Source of the DNA: an uncultured Oscillospiraceae bacterium
GTDB lineage: Bacteria; Bacillota; Clostridia; Oscillospirales; Oscillospiraceae
NCBI GenBank assembly: GCA_934573735.1
Contig: CAKTMC010000004.1
Span: forward strand, 1-64,000
Length of the DNA stretch: 64,000 nt
Reading direction: 5' to 3'
The translations under genes were made by a program, and so were the position numbers. The notes beneath the pieces are model-generated. The model saw nothing but the letters and a program-made list of their open reading frames with translations. It searched no databases and was not told where the DNA came from. Positions 26,677 to 35,631 of the stretch are shown here, one piece after another. The first letter of the stretch is position 1; each line of letters begins with the position of its first letter.

Positions 26677-28155
26677 ATGAAGAAGGAATTTCGTGAAATG
26701 CTGCGGGAAAAAGGGCTGTCCGATCTGCCGAACGTTCTGCTTGCCGCGGCGGAGTGCGCTCCGCTGAGCAAGACCGGCGGACTTGCGGACGTTGTCGGCA
26801 CTCTGCCGAAGTCGCTTGCCGCTCTCGGCATCGACGGGCGAGTTATAACGCCATATCACCGCGTTATAAAGGATAAATACGGCGACCGGGTCAAGCATAT
26901 GTTTGATTTTTACTGCACGCTCGGCTGGAGGCAGGCATATGTCGGAGTCGAAAAGCTCGTGCTTGACGGCGTGACGATATACCTCATAGACAATGAGCAG
27001 TATTTCGGCGATAAGATATACCGCGGCGGACAGGCCGAGGGCGAGCAATACGCATTCTTCTGCCGCGCCGTGCTCGACTGTATCCCCAATCTCGACTTTA
27101 CGCCCCAGATACTTCACTGCAACGACTGGCACACCGCAATGCTGCCGATGCTTGCAAAGACCCAGTATCAGGGCGGTATGCAGGAAAAGCTCAAGTTTTT
27201 GCTGACGATACATAATATCGCCTTCCAGGGCAAGTTCGGCTTTGACTATGTTCAGGATCTTCTTGATGTCGATAGCCGCTACTATACGCCGGAATTCATG
27301 GAGCTCAACGGCTGTGCGGACTTTCTCAAGGCAGGCTGCGTATTTGCAGACCGCATAAACACCGTCAGCCCCAGCTACGCCTCGGAGATAAAAATGCCAT
27401 ATTACGCCGAGGGGCTTGAGGGCATCCTGAACGCCCGCAGCGCCGAGCTTTCGGGCATTATTAACGGCATTGACAAAAAGGTATTCAATCCCCATTCCGA
27501 TAAGCTCCTCCCCGCAAGCTACGACAGGGGACACCTCAAGGGCAAGGCCGTGTGCAAGGCGGAGCTTCAAAAGAGAATGGGACTTCAGCAGCGCCCCGAG
27601 GTGCCGCTGTTTGCAATGGTCACGCGCATGACCGAGCAGAAGGGCTTTGACCTTGTCGCCTGCATACTGGACGATCTCATGCAGCGCGAGGACATTCAGT
27701 TTATGCTCCTCGGCAGCGGCGACGAGAGCTTTGAAAACTTTATGCGTGCGGCGGAGTACCGCTATAAGGGGAGACTCTGCGCCTATATCGGCTACAGTGA
27801 GGAGCTTAGCCATCTTGTCTACGCGGCAAGCGACTTCCTCCTTATGCCCTCGCGCTTTGAGCCCTGCGGTCTGAGCCAGATGATAGCGATGCGCTACGGC
27901 TCACTCCCGATAGTGCGCGAAACCGGCGGTCTGCGCGACACGGTCACGCCCTATAACCGCTTCACCGGTGAGGGCAACGGCTTCTCGTTTGCAAACTACG
28001 ACGCATGGGAGCTGCGCGACGCGATACGTCTCGCGCTTAGCTGCTGGGGTGACAAGGAAATTATGCATGGGCTTATTGACCACGCGATGAAGACCGACTT
28101 CGGCTTTGAAAAATCTGCACAGGAGTACGCAAGGCTTTATATATGGATGCTGTAA
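26677..28155 (+). CDS. glgA: Glycogen synthase (ADP-glucose type, GT5)
   Basis: A 492-residue glycosyltransferase that elongates alpha-1,4-glucan from ADP-glucose. The signature KTGGLADVVGTLPKSLAALG (about residues 32-51) binds ADP-glucose. HCNDWHTAMLP and HNIAFQGKFG are typical of the N-terminal Rossmann domain, and SRFEPCGLSQMIAMRYGSLP with RETGGLRDTV mark the C-terminal nucleotide-sugar site. An N-terminal extension of about 20 residues precedes the usual first strand. AAGGAAG lies before the ATG. The 3' end overlaps the following GH13 gene by 13 bases in another frame, a sign of coupling. Confidence 0.95.
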   Translation: MKKEFREMLREKGLSDLPNVLLAAAECAPLSKTGGLADVVGTLPKSLAALGIDGRVITPYHRVIKDKYGDRVKHMFDFYCTLGWRQAYVGVEKLVLDGVTIYLIDNEQYFGDKIYRGGQAEGEQYAFFCRAVLDCIPNLDFTPQILHCNDWHTAMLPMLAKTQYQGGMQEKLKFLLTIHNIAFQGKFGFDYVQDLLDVDSRYYTPEFMELNGCADFLKAGCVFADRINTVSPSYASEIKMPYYAEGLEGILNARSAELSGIINGIDKKVFNPHSDKLLPASYDRGHLKGKAVCKAELQKRMGLQQRPEVPLFAMVTRMTEQKGFDLVACILDDLMQREDIQFMLLGSGDESFENFMRAAEYRYKGRLCAYIGYSEELSHLVYAASDFLLMPSRFEPCGLSQMIAMRYGSLPIVRETGGLRDTVTPYNRFTGEGNGFSFANYDAWELRDAIRLALSCWGDKEIMHGLIDHAMKTDFGFEKSAQEYARLYIWML

Positions 28156-30536
28156 TAGAGACAGAGAACGAAAAAGAATTTGATATTTTCTTCGGCGGCA
28201 CTTATACCGAGTGCTGGAGCGCGGACTACAGCCTTGCCGTGCGCTACAGCGATCGCCGCCGGGTAAGGGCAAGGCGGGACGAGAATTATAAATGGCGCGC
28301 CGTCGGCGGGGACGAGGAGCTCTGCGCGGCGCTTGAGAGCGATAGCTGTCCTGCGGCGATGCGGGAGTATTTTAACACGGCGGCAACGGTGTATGCCGCG
28401 GCGCGGGACTGCGTCGAGCGCGGTCTGCCGCTGGATCGTCTGCGCGAGTGTCTGCCCGAGCAGAAAAGCGCATACGCGGCCGCGGAGCTTATGCGTCTGC
28501 TGATGGACGATTGCGGGATGAAGCTTGACTTTGCGCTTGAGATATGCGCCGGCTGCTGCACTGACTGCCGCATGGAGCATACGGATGAGGCGGAGCTGAT
28601 GCCGTATCAGCCGCGCACGGCGCATCTTATAACCGTACTGCGCGAGGCGGCAAGGACGCATATAGAGGCGCTGCACGATACGCGGAGCATCAGGTTTCGC
28701 TGTCCCGGCGGCGCTCTGCGCGAGGGCGAGGAGCTGAGACTGGGCTTTAGACTCGGTGCCGGTGCGATAAACGGCGCGGCGCTTATTCTCTACGGCGACG
28801 ACTTTGAGCGGGAGTACCCGGCGGAGCGGGCGGGTGATATGTATTCTGCGTATATTTCCCCGGAAAAGCCCGCCGCACTCTGGTATTGCTTCCGGCTCGA
28901 TACCGCAGAGGGCGCGCTCTGGCTTTGCCCGGATGAAAGCGGCTGTCACTCAAGGCTGTGTACCGAGCGCGGAGAGGGCTTCCGGCTGACGGTTTTCTGC
29001 CGCGATTTTGAAACGCCCGCATGGTTTCGGCGCAGCGTGATGTATCAGATTTTCCCCGACAGATTTGCGTTTTCGGACGATGATACGGCGCGAAGCGGCG
29101 TAGAGTATCATAAAAGACTCGGCCAGACACCGGAGCTGCACAAGAGCCTTGACGAGCCTGTGCGCTATCTGCCGCGTGAGTTTGAAAGCGCGTATTCACC
29201 CGATGACTTTTACGGCGGGACGCTGCGCGGCATCGAGCTGAAGCTTCCGTATCTCAAGGCGCTCGGCATCGGGTGCATATATCTAAATCCCATCGTCGAG
29301 GCGCGCTCAAACCACCGCTACGACAGCTCCGATTATCTCAAGGCAGACCCGATTTTGGGCACGAATGAGGATTTTGAGCGGCTTTGCGAGGCGGCGCGCG
29401 CCATGGATATCCGCATAATGCTTGACGGCGTGTATTCGCATACCGGGGCGGACAGCGTATATTTTAACCGTAACGGCGCATATCCCGACCTCGGCGCCTG
29501 TCAGGGCGAGAGCTCGCCATATTACAAGTGGTATGATTTCCACCATTTCCCGGACGATTACCGCTGCTGGTGGGGCTTTAAGGACCTTCCCGAGGTCAAC
29601 GAGCATAACGCCGAGTGGCAGGACTTCGTGATAAGCGGCGAAAACAGCGTAGTCAAGACATGGCTGCGGCGCGGCGCCTGCGGCTGGCGGCTGGACGTTG
29701 CCGACGAGCTGCCCGACGATACGCTTGCCGAGATAAGAGCCGCGACAAAGAGCGTCGAGCCTGACGCGCCGGTGCTCGGCGAGGTATGGGAGGACGCGGT
29801 CATCAAGGAAAGCTACGGCGGACGCAGAAATTATGCGCTCGGCTATTCGCTCGACTCGGTGATGAATTATCCCTTCAGAGCTGCGGCGCTCGATTTTATT
29901 CATGGGCGTATAGATGCTTTTGCTCTGCGCGATTTTCTCGGCTCACAGCAGCAGAACTACCCCGCGCCGATGTATTATTCGCTTATGAATCTTCTCGGCA
30001 CGCATGACACCGACCGCATACGCACCGCGCTTGCGACCGATGTTAATATACGGGCCCTGCGCCGCGAGGAGCAGCTAAAGCTCAGCTTTGACGAGGAGTC
30101 ACTGCGTCTTGCCCTGGAGCGCGAAAGGCTTTGTGCCGTGCTGCAATTTGCTGTGCCCGGTGTGCCGAGTATATATTACGGCGACGAGCAGGGGATGTGC
30201 GGCGTGGGCGACCCCTTTAACCGTCAGCCCTTCCGTGAAGGCGAGACGGAGCTGCATGATTTTTACGCAGAGCTTGCAGGGCTGAGAAACGAAAACCCCG
30301 CGCTCTCAACGGGCGAGGCCGTGTTCATGGCATATGACGCGGATATTCTTCTTATCCTGAGATATATTCGCGGCGGGATAGATCACTTCGGTGAGAAGGC
30401 GGAAAACGGAGCGTTTCTCGCCGTGATAAACAGGGGAGAGGCAAAGCACTATGAGCTATGCTGCCCGGAGGAGTACGATTTCGGCGCGTTCAAGGGCTTT
30501 GCGGAGGCAAAAAGCGCAAAAATCATAAAAATATAA
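28143..30536 (+). CDS. GH13 alpha-glucan hydrolase (neopullulanase/cyclomaltodextrinase-like) with extra N-terminal domain
   Basis: A 797-residue protein. Residues about 170-290 resemble the beta-sandwich that precedes neopullulanase-type enzymes, and the catalytic barrel starts at VMYQIFPDRFAF (about 300). The GH13 regions are DGVYSHTG (I, about 428), GWRLDVADE (II with nucleophile, about 513), GEVWEDA (III with acid/base, about 545) and GTHDTDR (IV, about 620). It probably trims or debranches glycogen in the cytoplasm, as no signal peptide is present. The first 170 or so residues, helical and Cys-rich in part (CAGCCTDCRMEH), are not recognised and make the enzyme long for its group. The start overlaps glgA by 13 bases. 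Confidence 0.87.
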   Translation: MDAVIETENEKEFDIFFGGTYTECWSADYSLAVRYSDRRRVRARRDENYKWRAVGGDEELCAALESDSCPAAMREYFNTAATVYAAARDCVERGLPLDRLRECLPEQKSAYAAAELMRLLMDDCGMKLDFALEICAGCCTDCRMEHTDEAELMPYQPRTAHLITVLREAARTHIEALHDTRSIRFRCPGGALREGEELRLGFRLGAGAINGAALILYGDDFEREYPAERAGDMYSAYISPEKPAALWYCFRLDTAEGALWLCPDESGCHSRLCTERGEGFRLTVFCRDFETPAWFRRSVMYQIFPDRFAFSDDDTARSGVEYHKRLGQTPELHKSLDEPVRYLPREFESAYSPDDFYGGTLRGIELKLPYLKALGIGCIYLNPIVEARSNHRYDSSDYLKADPILGTNEDFERLCEAARAMDIRIMLDGVYSHTGADSVYFNRNGAYPDLGACQGESSPYYKWYDFHHFPDDYRCWWGFKDLPEVNEHNAEWQDFVISGENSVVKTWLRRGACGWRLDVADELPDDTLAEIRAATKSVEPDAPVLGEVWEDAVIKESYGGRRNYALGYSLDSVMNYPFRAAALDFIHGRIDAFALRDFLGSQQQNYPAPMYYSLMNLLGTHDTDRIRTALATDVNIRALRREEQLKLSFDEESLRLALERERLCAVLQFAVPGVPSIYYGDEQGMCGVGDPFNRQPFREGETELHDFYAELAGLRNENPALSTGEAVFMAYDADILLILRYIRGGIDHFGEKAENGAFLAVINRGEAKHYELCCPEEYDFGAFKGFAEAKSAKIIKI

Positions 30537-30554
30537 GAATACGGAGGTAAGAGT

Positions 30555-31679
30555 ATGAGCGTGAAAAAGCTTGGCTTCGGCATGATGCGCCTGCCGCTTT
30601 TGGATAAAAACGACGAGGGCAGCATCGACATCGAGCTTACGAAGAAAATGGTAGACGCATTTTTGGAGCGCGGCTTCACCTATTTTGACACGGCATGGAT
30701 GTACTGTGATTTCAAAAGCGAGGAGGCGGTCAAGGCGGCGCTGGTTGACCGTCATGCGCGTGACAGCTTTACTCTTACGACAAAGCTTCACGCATCCTAT
30801 GTCCACAGCCTTGAGGACAGGGACAAAATCTTTAACGAGCAGCGCCGCAAGACCGGAGTCGAATACTTTGACTACTATCTTCTGCATGACGTGAATGTCC
30901 ACAGCATCGAGACTTACCGGCGCTATGACTGCTACGAGTGGCTCAAGGCGAAGAAGGCGGAGGGACTTGTGCGGCATATCGCCTTCTCCTTCCATGACGG
31001 GGCGGATTTTCTGGACGAGGTGCTGACCGAGTGGCCGGAGATAGAATATGTTCAGCTCCAGCTCAACTATCTTGACTGGGACAGTGCCGGTGTACAGTCG
31101 CGCCGCTGTTACGAGACGGCGGTAAAGCACGGGAAAAAGGTCATAGTCATGGAGCCGGTAAAGGGCGGTACGCTTGCAAAGCTCCCCGAGGGCGTTGAAA
31201 AAATGCTCCGTGCCTACGCGCCCGAGGCCTCGCCTGCTTCGTGGGCGATACGCTTTGCGGCAAGCTGCCCCGAGGTGTTCATGGTGCTCAGCGGCATGAG
31301 CGATATGGCGCAGATGCTTGATAACACCGGCTATATGCAGGACTTCAAGCCTCTGAACGACGCGGAGAGAGCCATTATAAAATCGGCGGTGGACGCGATA
31401 AACGCGAATATCGCCATACCCTGCACCGGCTGCTCCTACTGCACTGAGGGCTGCCCGATGAATATCGCCATCCCCAGGTATTTCTCCCTATATAACGCGG
31501 AGATGCAGGAGAGCAAGGACAAGGACTGGACGCCGCACGGAGAGTATTACTATAACCTCGGCAAGAACTTCGGCAAGACGAGCGACTGTATAGGCTGCGG
31601 TCACTGCGAGAGCATTTGCCCTCAGCATCTGCCGATAAGAGAATATCTCAAGGACGTCGCCGCGCATTTTGAAAAATGA
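30555..31679 (+). CDS. Aldo/keto reductase with C-terminal 4Fe-4S clusters
   Basis: A 374-residue protein. Residues 1-275 form an aldo/keto reductase barrel (GFGMMRLP, TYFDTAWMY with the catalytic Asp/Tyr, and a Lys at TTKLH). The C terminus carries two ferredoxin-like Cys clusters, CTGCSYCTEGCP (about 289) and CIGCGHCESICP (about 344). Such proteins are frequent in anaerobic Clostridia; the clusters may pass electrons to or from ferredoxin. The substrate is unknown. TACGGAGGT lies before the ATG. It follows the GH13 gene by 18 bp and is probably the last gene of the glycogen transcript, though a link with glycogen is not implied. Confidence 0.9.
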   Translation: MSVKKLGFGMMRLPLLDKNDEGSIDIELTKKMVDAFLERGFTYFDTAWMYCDFKSEEAVKAALVDRHARDSFTLTTKLHASYVHSLEDRDKIFNEQRRKTGVEYFDYYLLHDVNVHSIETYRRYDCYEWLKAKKAEGLVRHIAFSFHDGADFLDEVLTEWPEIEYVQLQLNYLDWDSAGVQSRRCYETAVKHGKKVIVMEPVKGGTLAKLPEGVEKMLRAYAPEASPASWAIRFAASCPEVFMVLSGMSDMAQMLDNTGYMQDFKPLNDAERAIIKSAVDAINANIAIPCTGCSYCTEGCPMNIAIPRYFSLYNAEMQESKDKDWTPHGEYYYNLGKNFGKTSDCIGCGHCESICPQHLPIREYLKDVAAHFEK

Positions 31680-31691
31680 GCTTAATATCAA

Positions 31692-31721
31692 AAAATCCAC
31701 CCTTTTGACAGGGTGGATTTT
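31692..31721. terminator. Bidirectional terminator between AKR and cls
   Basis: AAAATCCACCC and GGGTGGATTTT form perfect 11-bp arms around TTTTGACA. A and T tracts on both sides suit termination of the two convergent transcripts. Confidence 0.88.
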
Positions 31722-31732
31722 GCTTATAGATA

Positions 31733-33313
31733 TTAAAGCATAGTCGATATCGCCTTTGTAACGCCGCCGACAAACTTGGTGTGCCAGGGAATTTCCTTGA
31801 GCGTTTCGTGCAATATCTCGCGGCACTCGCTCCTTGTCGAGACGAAGTCCGCCTCAATGTCCGCGATGCAGGGCGCATCGTAGATATACGCGGCGCATTC
31901 AAAATGATGGTACAGGCTGCGGTAGTCGAGGTTTATCGAGCCGACAACGGCCTTCACATCATCGCTTACAAAGACCTTGGCATGGACAAAGCCCGGGGTG
32001 TACTCATAGATTTTTACGCCCGCGTCAAGAAGCGCCGCATAATGAGTCTTTGCAAGGGCGTAGGGCACGGGCTTATCGGGGATGCCGGGGAGAATAAGCT
32101 CCACGTCGACCCCGCGCTGCGCCGCAAAGCGGAGCGCCGTCTCAAGCTCACCGTCAAGGATGAGATATGGCGTCATGATATGGACATAGCGCTGTGCGCG
32201 GTTCAGAATGTCGATATACACCATCTCGCCGACACGGAAATTATCAAGGGGACTGTCGCCGTAGGGAATGACCCAGCCGGGAGCGGGGGAGGCGGGTGCA
32301 GAGTCCGGTACGGAGAGAAATTTCTGGTATTCGAACTCGTCCTGCCCCATGTTCCACATCTGCAAAAACAGCAGCGTAAAGCTGTCCACGGCGCGGCCGC
32401 GCAGCATAATTGCGGTGTCCTTCCAGTGACCGTAGGGCGAGCCGATGTTTATATAGCGGTCGGAGAGATTTATGCCGCCGGTGAAGGCGACCTTACCGTC
32501 AATGACCAGAATCTTTCTGTGGTCACGGAAATTATAATGCGTCGAGACAAAGGGAGTCAGCGGCGCGAAGGGGCGGCACTTTATCCCAAGCTCCGAGAGC
32601 AGGCGCGGATACTTTGCGGGCAGAGTTGCAAACTCGTTTGTCCCGTCGTACATTACGCGCACGTCAACGCCCTCGGAGGCCTTGCGGCTGAGTATTTCGA
32701 GGATGCTGCCCCACATATAGCCCTCCTCGATGATGAAATACTCGAGGAAGATAAAGTCCTTTGCTTCCTCAAGCCGCGGCAGAAGCTCCTTGAACTTCTC
32801 CTCGCCCGAGGGGAAATACTTGAGCTCACAGTTATCATATACCGGGAAGCAGCCGCTTTTATTGAGATACTCATCGAGCGCGGCGACCTCGGGGTGCTCC
32901 TTTTCAAGCTGCTGCATAGTCTCCTCGTCCTGCGGCAACATTTGCTTTGTTTCGCCGATGATGCGGCGCAGCCTGTCGCGCAGCACGCGATGCCCCAGAT
33001 CCGTGCGGACGTAGACATAGAGAAGCGTGCCGAAGAGGGGAGCGGACATGATGAGAATAAGCCATGTGATTTTTGACGAGGCGTCGATACGGCTATTGAT
33101 AAGCGTCAGGACCATCACGATGACGAATAATGCCTGAACCGCGAGGAAATGCGGCAGTATTTTATAAAACCAGAGCATTACCGCCGTGATGAGCGATACC
33201 TGCAGCAGAAGCAGCAGAACGATAAGCCCTACGCGGCTGAATACTATACGGAAAAAGCCGTGCTTACTGCTTTTTAGCAGACGCATTCCTCCGCTTTCAC
33301 CCTGTTTGCTCAT
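31733..33313 (-). CDS. cls: Cardiolipin synthase
   Basis: A 526-residue membrane phospholipase-D-family enzyme that joins two phosphatidylglycerols to form cardiolipin. There are two N-terminal transmembrane segments (about residues 25-80) and two HKD motifs: HRKILVIDGKVAFTGG (about 259) and HAKVFVSDDVKAVVGS (about 443). The start is taken as the ATG at 33313, which overlaps the stop of the tetR gene as ATGA; an in-frame GTG lies at 33325. It forms an operon with the tetR gene upstream, which probably controls it. Confidence 0.95.
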   Translation of the reverse strand: MSKQGESGGMRLLKSSKHGFFRIVFSRVGLIVLLLLLQVSLITAVMLWFYKILPHFLAVQALFVIVMVLTLINSRIDASSKITWLILIMSAPLFGTLLYVYVRTDLGHRVLRDRLRRIIGETKQMLPQDEETMQQLEKEHPEVAALDEYLNKSGCFPVYDNCELKYFPSGEEKFKELLPRLEEAKDFIFLEYFIIEEGYMWGSILEILSRKASEGVDVRVMYDGTNEFATLPAKYPRLLSELGIKCRPFAPLTPFVSTHYNFRDHRKILVIDGKVAFTGGINLSDRYINIGSPYGHWKDTAIMLRGRAVDSFTLLFLQMWNMGQDEFEYQKFLSVPDSAPASPAPGWVIPYGDSPLDNFRVGEMVYIDILNRAQRYVHIMTPYLILDGELETALRFAAQRGVDVELILPGIPDKPVPYALAKTHYAALLDAGVKIYEYTPGFVHAKVFVSDDVKAVVGSINLDYRSLYHHFECAAYIYDAPCIADIEADFVSTRSECREILHETLKEIPWHTKFVGGVTKAISTML

Positions 33314-33879
33314 TTGCTTGACCACTGCATGCTGGCGCGGCGAAGTATCTCCTCCGGCATACCCTTTCTAAGCTTGTACATACGCCGCGCTTCTGCGGCA
33401 ATGTCAAAACGCATATCGCTGTTGAGCCAGTCTATTATCATGCCGAAGCACTGGCACTTGTAATAGCGGACAATGATGGCCTTATCCTCGGGACTGGTGG
33501 GCAAATCGCCGAGATTGTCATGGATATAGGAGAGGATAAGCTGCTCGCATATGCGCATGAGATACATTTCCATCATCGCTCTGTCTGCGGAGCGGTAGAG
33601 ATGATAGACTATGCGCTTATTTTTTATCACAAGCTGCACCGCCTCATCCAGCGCGTCCTCAAGCGAGTCATAGTCCGGGTGCTGCTTCAAAAGCAGCTCG
33701 GCATGCTCGGTAAATATGTCCTTGATGAGTGTGGGAATGTCCTGAAAATGATAATAAAAGGTGTTGCGGTTGACGCCGCATTCCTCAACGATATCCTTGA
33801 CGGTGATCTGGTTGAGCGGGCGCGCGTCAAGCAGCTTGAGAAAGGCCTCTTGTATCGCTTTGCGAGTAAAGGACGCCAT
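33310..33879 (-). CDS. TetR/AcrR family regulator of the cls operon
   Basis: A 189-residue regulator. The helix-turn-helix is NQITVKDIVEECGVNRNTFY followed by YHFQDIP, in the style of DhaS/TetR-like proteins with a C-terminal TetR_C_8-type domain. The ribosome site GGAGGAAATA is well placed. It is the first gene of a two-gene unit with cls (4-base overlap), so control of membrane cardiolipin content is an inference from position. An AT-rich dyad, TATATT-N7-AATATA near 33940-33958, overlaps the -10 box of its promoter and could be its own operator. Confidence 0.87.
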   Translation of the reverse strand: MASFTRKAIQEAFLKLLDARPLNQITVKDIVEECGVNRNTFYYHFQDIPTLIKDIFTEHAELLLKQHPDYDSLEDALDEAVQLVIKNKRIVYHLYRSADRAMMEMYLMRICEQLILSYIHDNLGDLPTSPEDKAIIVRYYKCQCFGMIIDWLNSDMRFDIAAEARRMYKLRKGMPEEILRRASMQWSSK

Positions 33880-33952
33880 ATTATTTCCTCCAAATAAGTC
33901 TGTCTTTTTGAAGCTACGATTGCTTAATACTTATCCCATTATATTTATATAG

Positions 33953-33981
33953 AATATATCATTTTTTCTTATGAAATGCAA
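33953..33981 (-). promoter_or_regulatory. Promoter of tetR-cls
   Basis: On the minus strand TTGCAT (33981-33976) and TATATT (33958-33953), 17 bp apart. Predicted leader about 67 bases. Confidence 0.7.
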
Positions 33982-34154
33982 GAGACTTGTTTAGACGCTC
34001 CGGGAGGGGAGATTGAATTTCAGACATATTTATATTTATGTCGGACTTTACCGCAGAAAAAAAGTCCTGTCTATGGAAGATGTGCTGCATGGATGCTATT
34101 ATATGACCATAAAATGCAGTTGGTATCATTTTAACTGCGGAAAGAGGTTAAATT

Positions 34155-34745
34155 ATGCGCTCCGTAAAACCTATGAAGGCGGCTAAAATTTCTTATATTG
34201 TCATTTCCTCACTGCTCTGCGCGTTCGGCATCGTGATGATGGCCATGCCGCAGCTCAGTGTTACGGTCGTTGGTACGGCGCTCGGCATCGCCATGATAGT
34301 TTTCGGCATTGTAAAGCTTGTGGCCTATTTCTCCAAGGACCTTTTCAGGCTTGCGTTTCAGTATGACCTTGCCTTCGGCATACTGCTTATTGCTCTGGGG
34401 GTGCTCGTCCTGCTTCAGCCGGACGGCGCGATGAGCTTTTTCTGCATCGTCCTCGGCATCTGCGTTCTGACCGACGGCCTGTTCAAGATACAGATAGCCC
34501 TTGACGCAAAGCGCTTCGGCATCAGAAAATGGTGGCTTGTCATGGTTATGGCGCTTATCACCGTCGCAATGGGCATCGTTCTTGTTCTGCGTCCGGGCGA
34601 GAGCGCGGCGGTCATTATGCTGCTTGCCGGTATCGGTCTTTTGGTAGAGGGACTTTTGAACATCTGCGTCTCCCTCTGCACGGTAAAAATCGTCAAGCAC
34701 CAGTATCCCGACGTTATCGAGGGTGATTTCGAGGTAGAGGAATAA
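34155..34745 (+). CDS. HdeD/DUF308 family membrane protein
   Basis: A 196-residue protein with six predicted membrane helices in three pairs, each pair showing the GIVMMAMP, GVLVLLQPDGA and GIVLVLRPGESA pattern of DUF308 repeats. HdeD in enterobacteria is linked to acid resistance, but in Firmicutes the function is unknown. AAAGAGGT precedes the ATG. The dyad GCAGTT-N10-AACTGC (34117-34138) lies just before the ribosome site and may be an operator or leader hairpin. The gene stands alone between cls-tetR and the alarmone synthetase. Confidence 0.85.
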   Translation: MRSVKPMKAAKISYIVISSLLCAFGIVMMAMPQLSVTVVGTALGIAMIVFGIVKLVAYFSKDLFRLAFQYDLAFGILLIALGVLVLLQPDGAMSFFCIVLGICVLTDGLFKIQIALDAKRFGIRKWWLVMVMALITVAMGIVLVLRPGESAAVIMLLAGIGLLVEGLLNICVSLCTVKIVKHQYPDVIEGDFEVEE

Positions 34746-34857
34746 AAGCTGTTTAGCCGACGTTCTTCATTCAGGGCTGACTGCACTGATTTCGGCTGTA
34801 TGCTCACGGGGGAGCGGGTCTGCTGCCGAGGCAGCGCCGTGCCTGTGAAGAAAAGGT

Positions 34858-34887
34858 TTTACAGCCTGCCTGAGAATATGGTATAAT
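34858..34887 (+). promoter_or_regulatory. Promoter of the alarmone synthetase gene
   Basis: TTTACA at 34858-34863 and TATAAT at 34882-34887, spacer 18 bp. Confidence 0.7.
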
Positions 34888-34888
34888 C

Positions 34889-34920
34889 ATGGGCAGTAGG
34901 ATTACTGCCCATTTGATTTT
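34889..34920 (+). promoter_or_regulatory. Leader hairpin at the 5' end of the alarmone synthetase transcript
   Basis: ATGGGCAGTA and TACTGCCCAT (34889-34912) make perfect 10-bp arms around a 4-base loop, followed by TTTGATTTT. It starts at or near +1 and lies before the ribosome site, so it could act as an attenuator or stabilise the mRNA 5' end. Confidence 0.55.
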
Positions 34921-34932
34921 AAGGAGAAAGTA

Positions 34933-35631
34933 TTGAACGGCATAAAGAATATTGAGGGAAACGTGATTTCCCGCATCTATAACAACAACGAAATTAAGGA
35001 AAAGTTCCAGTCCTATGCCGCGCCCTACCGCGAGCTTATGAGCTATTATCGCTGTGCGATGATGGAGGTCACAACAAAGTTTAACGTCCTTGACGAGGAG
35101 CTTTCGCTGCAATATGACCGTAACCCCATCGAAGCCATAAAGACCAGACTCAAGACGACCGAGAGCATCATGGATAAGCTCAGCCGCCGCAATCTGCCCT
35201 TCTCGGCGGAGAGCATAGAGAAAAATCTCAACGACATTGCGGGCGTTCGCGTTATCTGCGCATATATCTCCGATATCTATATGCTGCGTGACGCGCTCTT
35301 GCGGCAGGACGACATTGTGCTTATTCAGGAGAAGGATTATATCAAAAATCCAAAGCCGAACGGCTACAGGAGTCTGCATCTCATCATCGAGACTCCGATT
35401 TTCCTGCATGACCACAAAAAGATGATGCGCGTAGAGGTTCAGTTTCGCACGATGGCCATGGACTGGTGGGCAAGCGTCGAGCACAAGCTCCGCTATAAAA
35501 AGCCTGCCGCGCCCGAGGAGGTCAACCGTGAGCTCAAGGACTGCGCCGAGATAAGCGCGGATCTGGATAAGCGGCTTGAGCTTTTGCGTCAGAGGACGGA
35601 ACCGAGCGGGGGAGCGCGCAGAAATGGCTAA
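34933..35631 (+). CDS. Small alarmone synthetase, (p)ppGpp synthetase RelQ/YjbM type
   Basis: A 232-residue RelA/SpoT synthetase domain without hydrolase or TGS/ACT domains, which fits the small alarmone synthetase class. Visible are NDIAGVRVICAYISDIYMLR, the PKPNGYRSLHLIIETP substrate loop and VEVQFRTMAMDWWASVEHK. It transfers pyrophosphate from ATP to GDP/GTP to make (p)ppGpp. Translation starts at a TTG preceded by AAGGAG, which suggests low expression. The 3' end overlaps the next gene by 8 bases. Confidence 0.92.
   Translation: MNGIKNIEGNVISRIYNNNEIKEKFQSYAAPYRELMSYYRCAMMEVTTKFNVLDEELSLQYDRNPIEAIKTRLKTTESIMDKLSRRNLPFSAESIEKNLNDIAGVRVICAYISDIYMLRDALLRQDDIVLIQEKDYIKNPKPNGYRSLHLIIETPIFLHDHKKMMRVEVQFRTMAMDWWASVEHKLRYKKPAAPEEVNRELKDCAEISADLDKRLELLRQRTEPSGGARRNG

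Noticed and set aside
25192..27813. Minus-strand open frame of more than 870 codons across glgB and glgA
   Set aside because: Shadow of two clear glycogen genes with all catalytic motifs on the plus strand.
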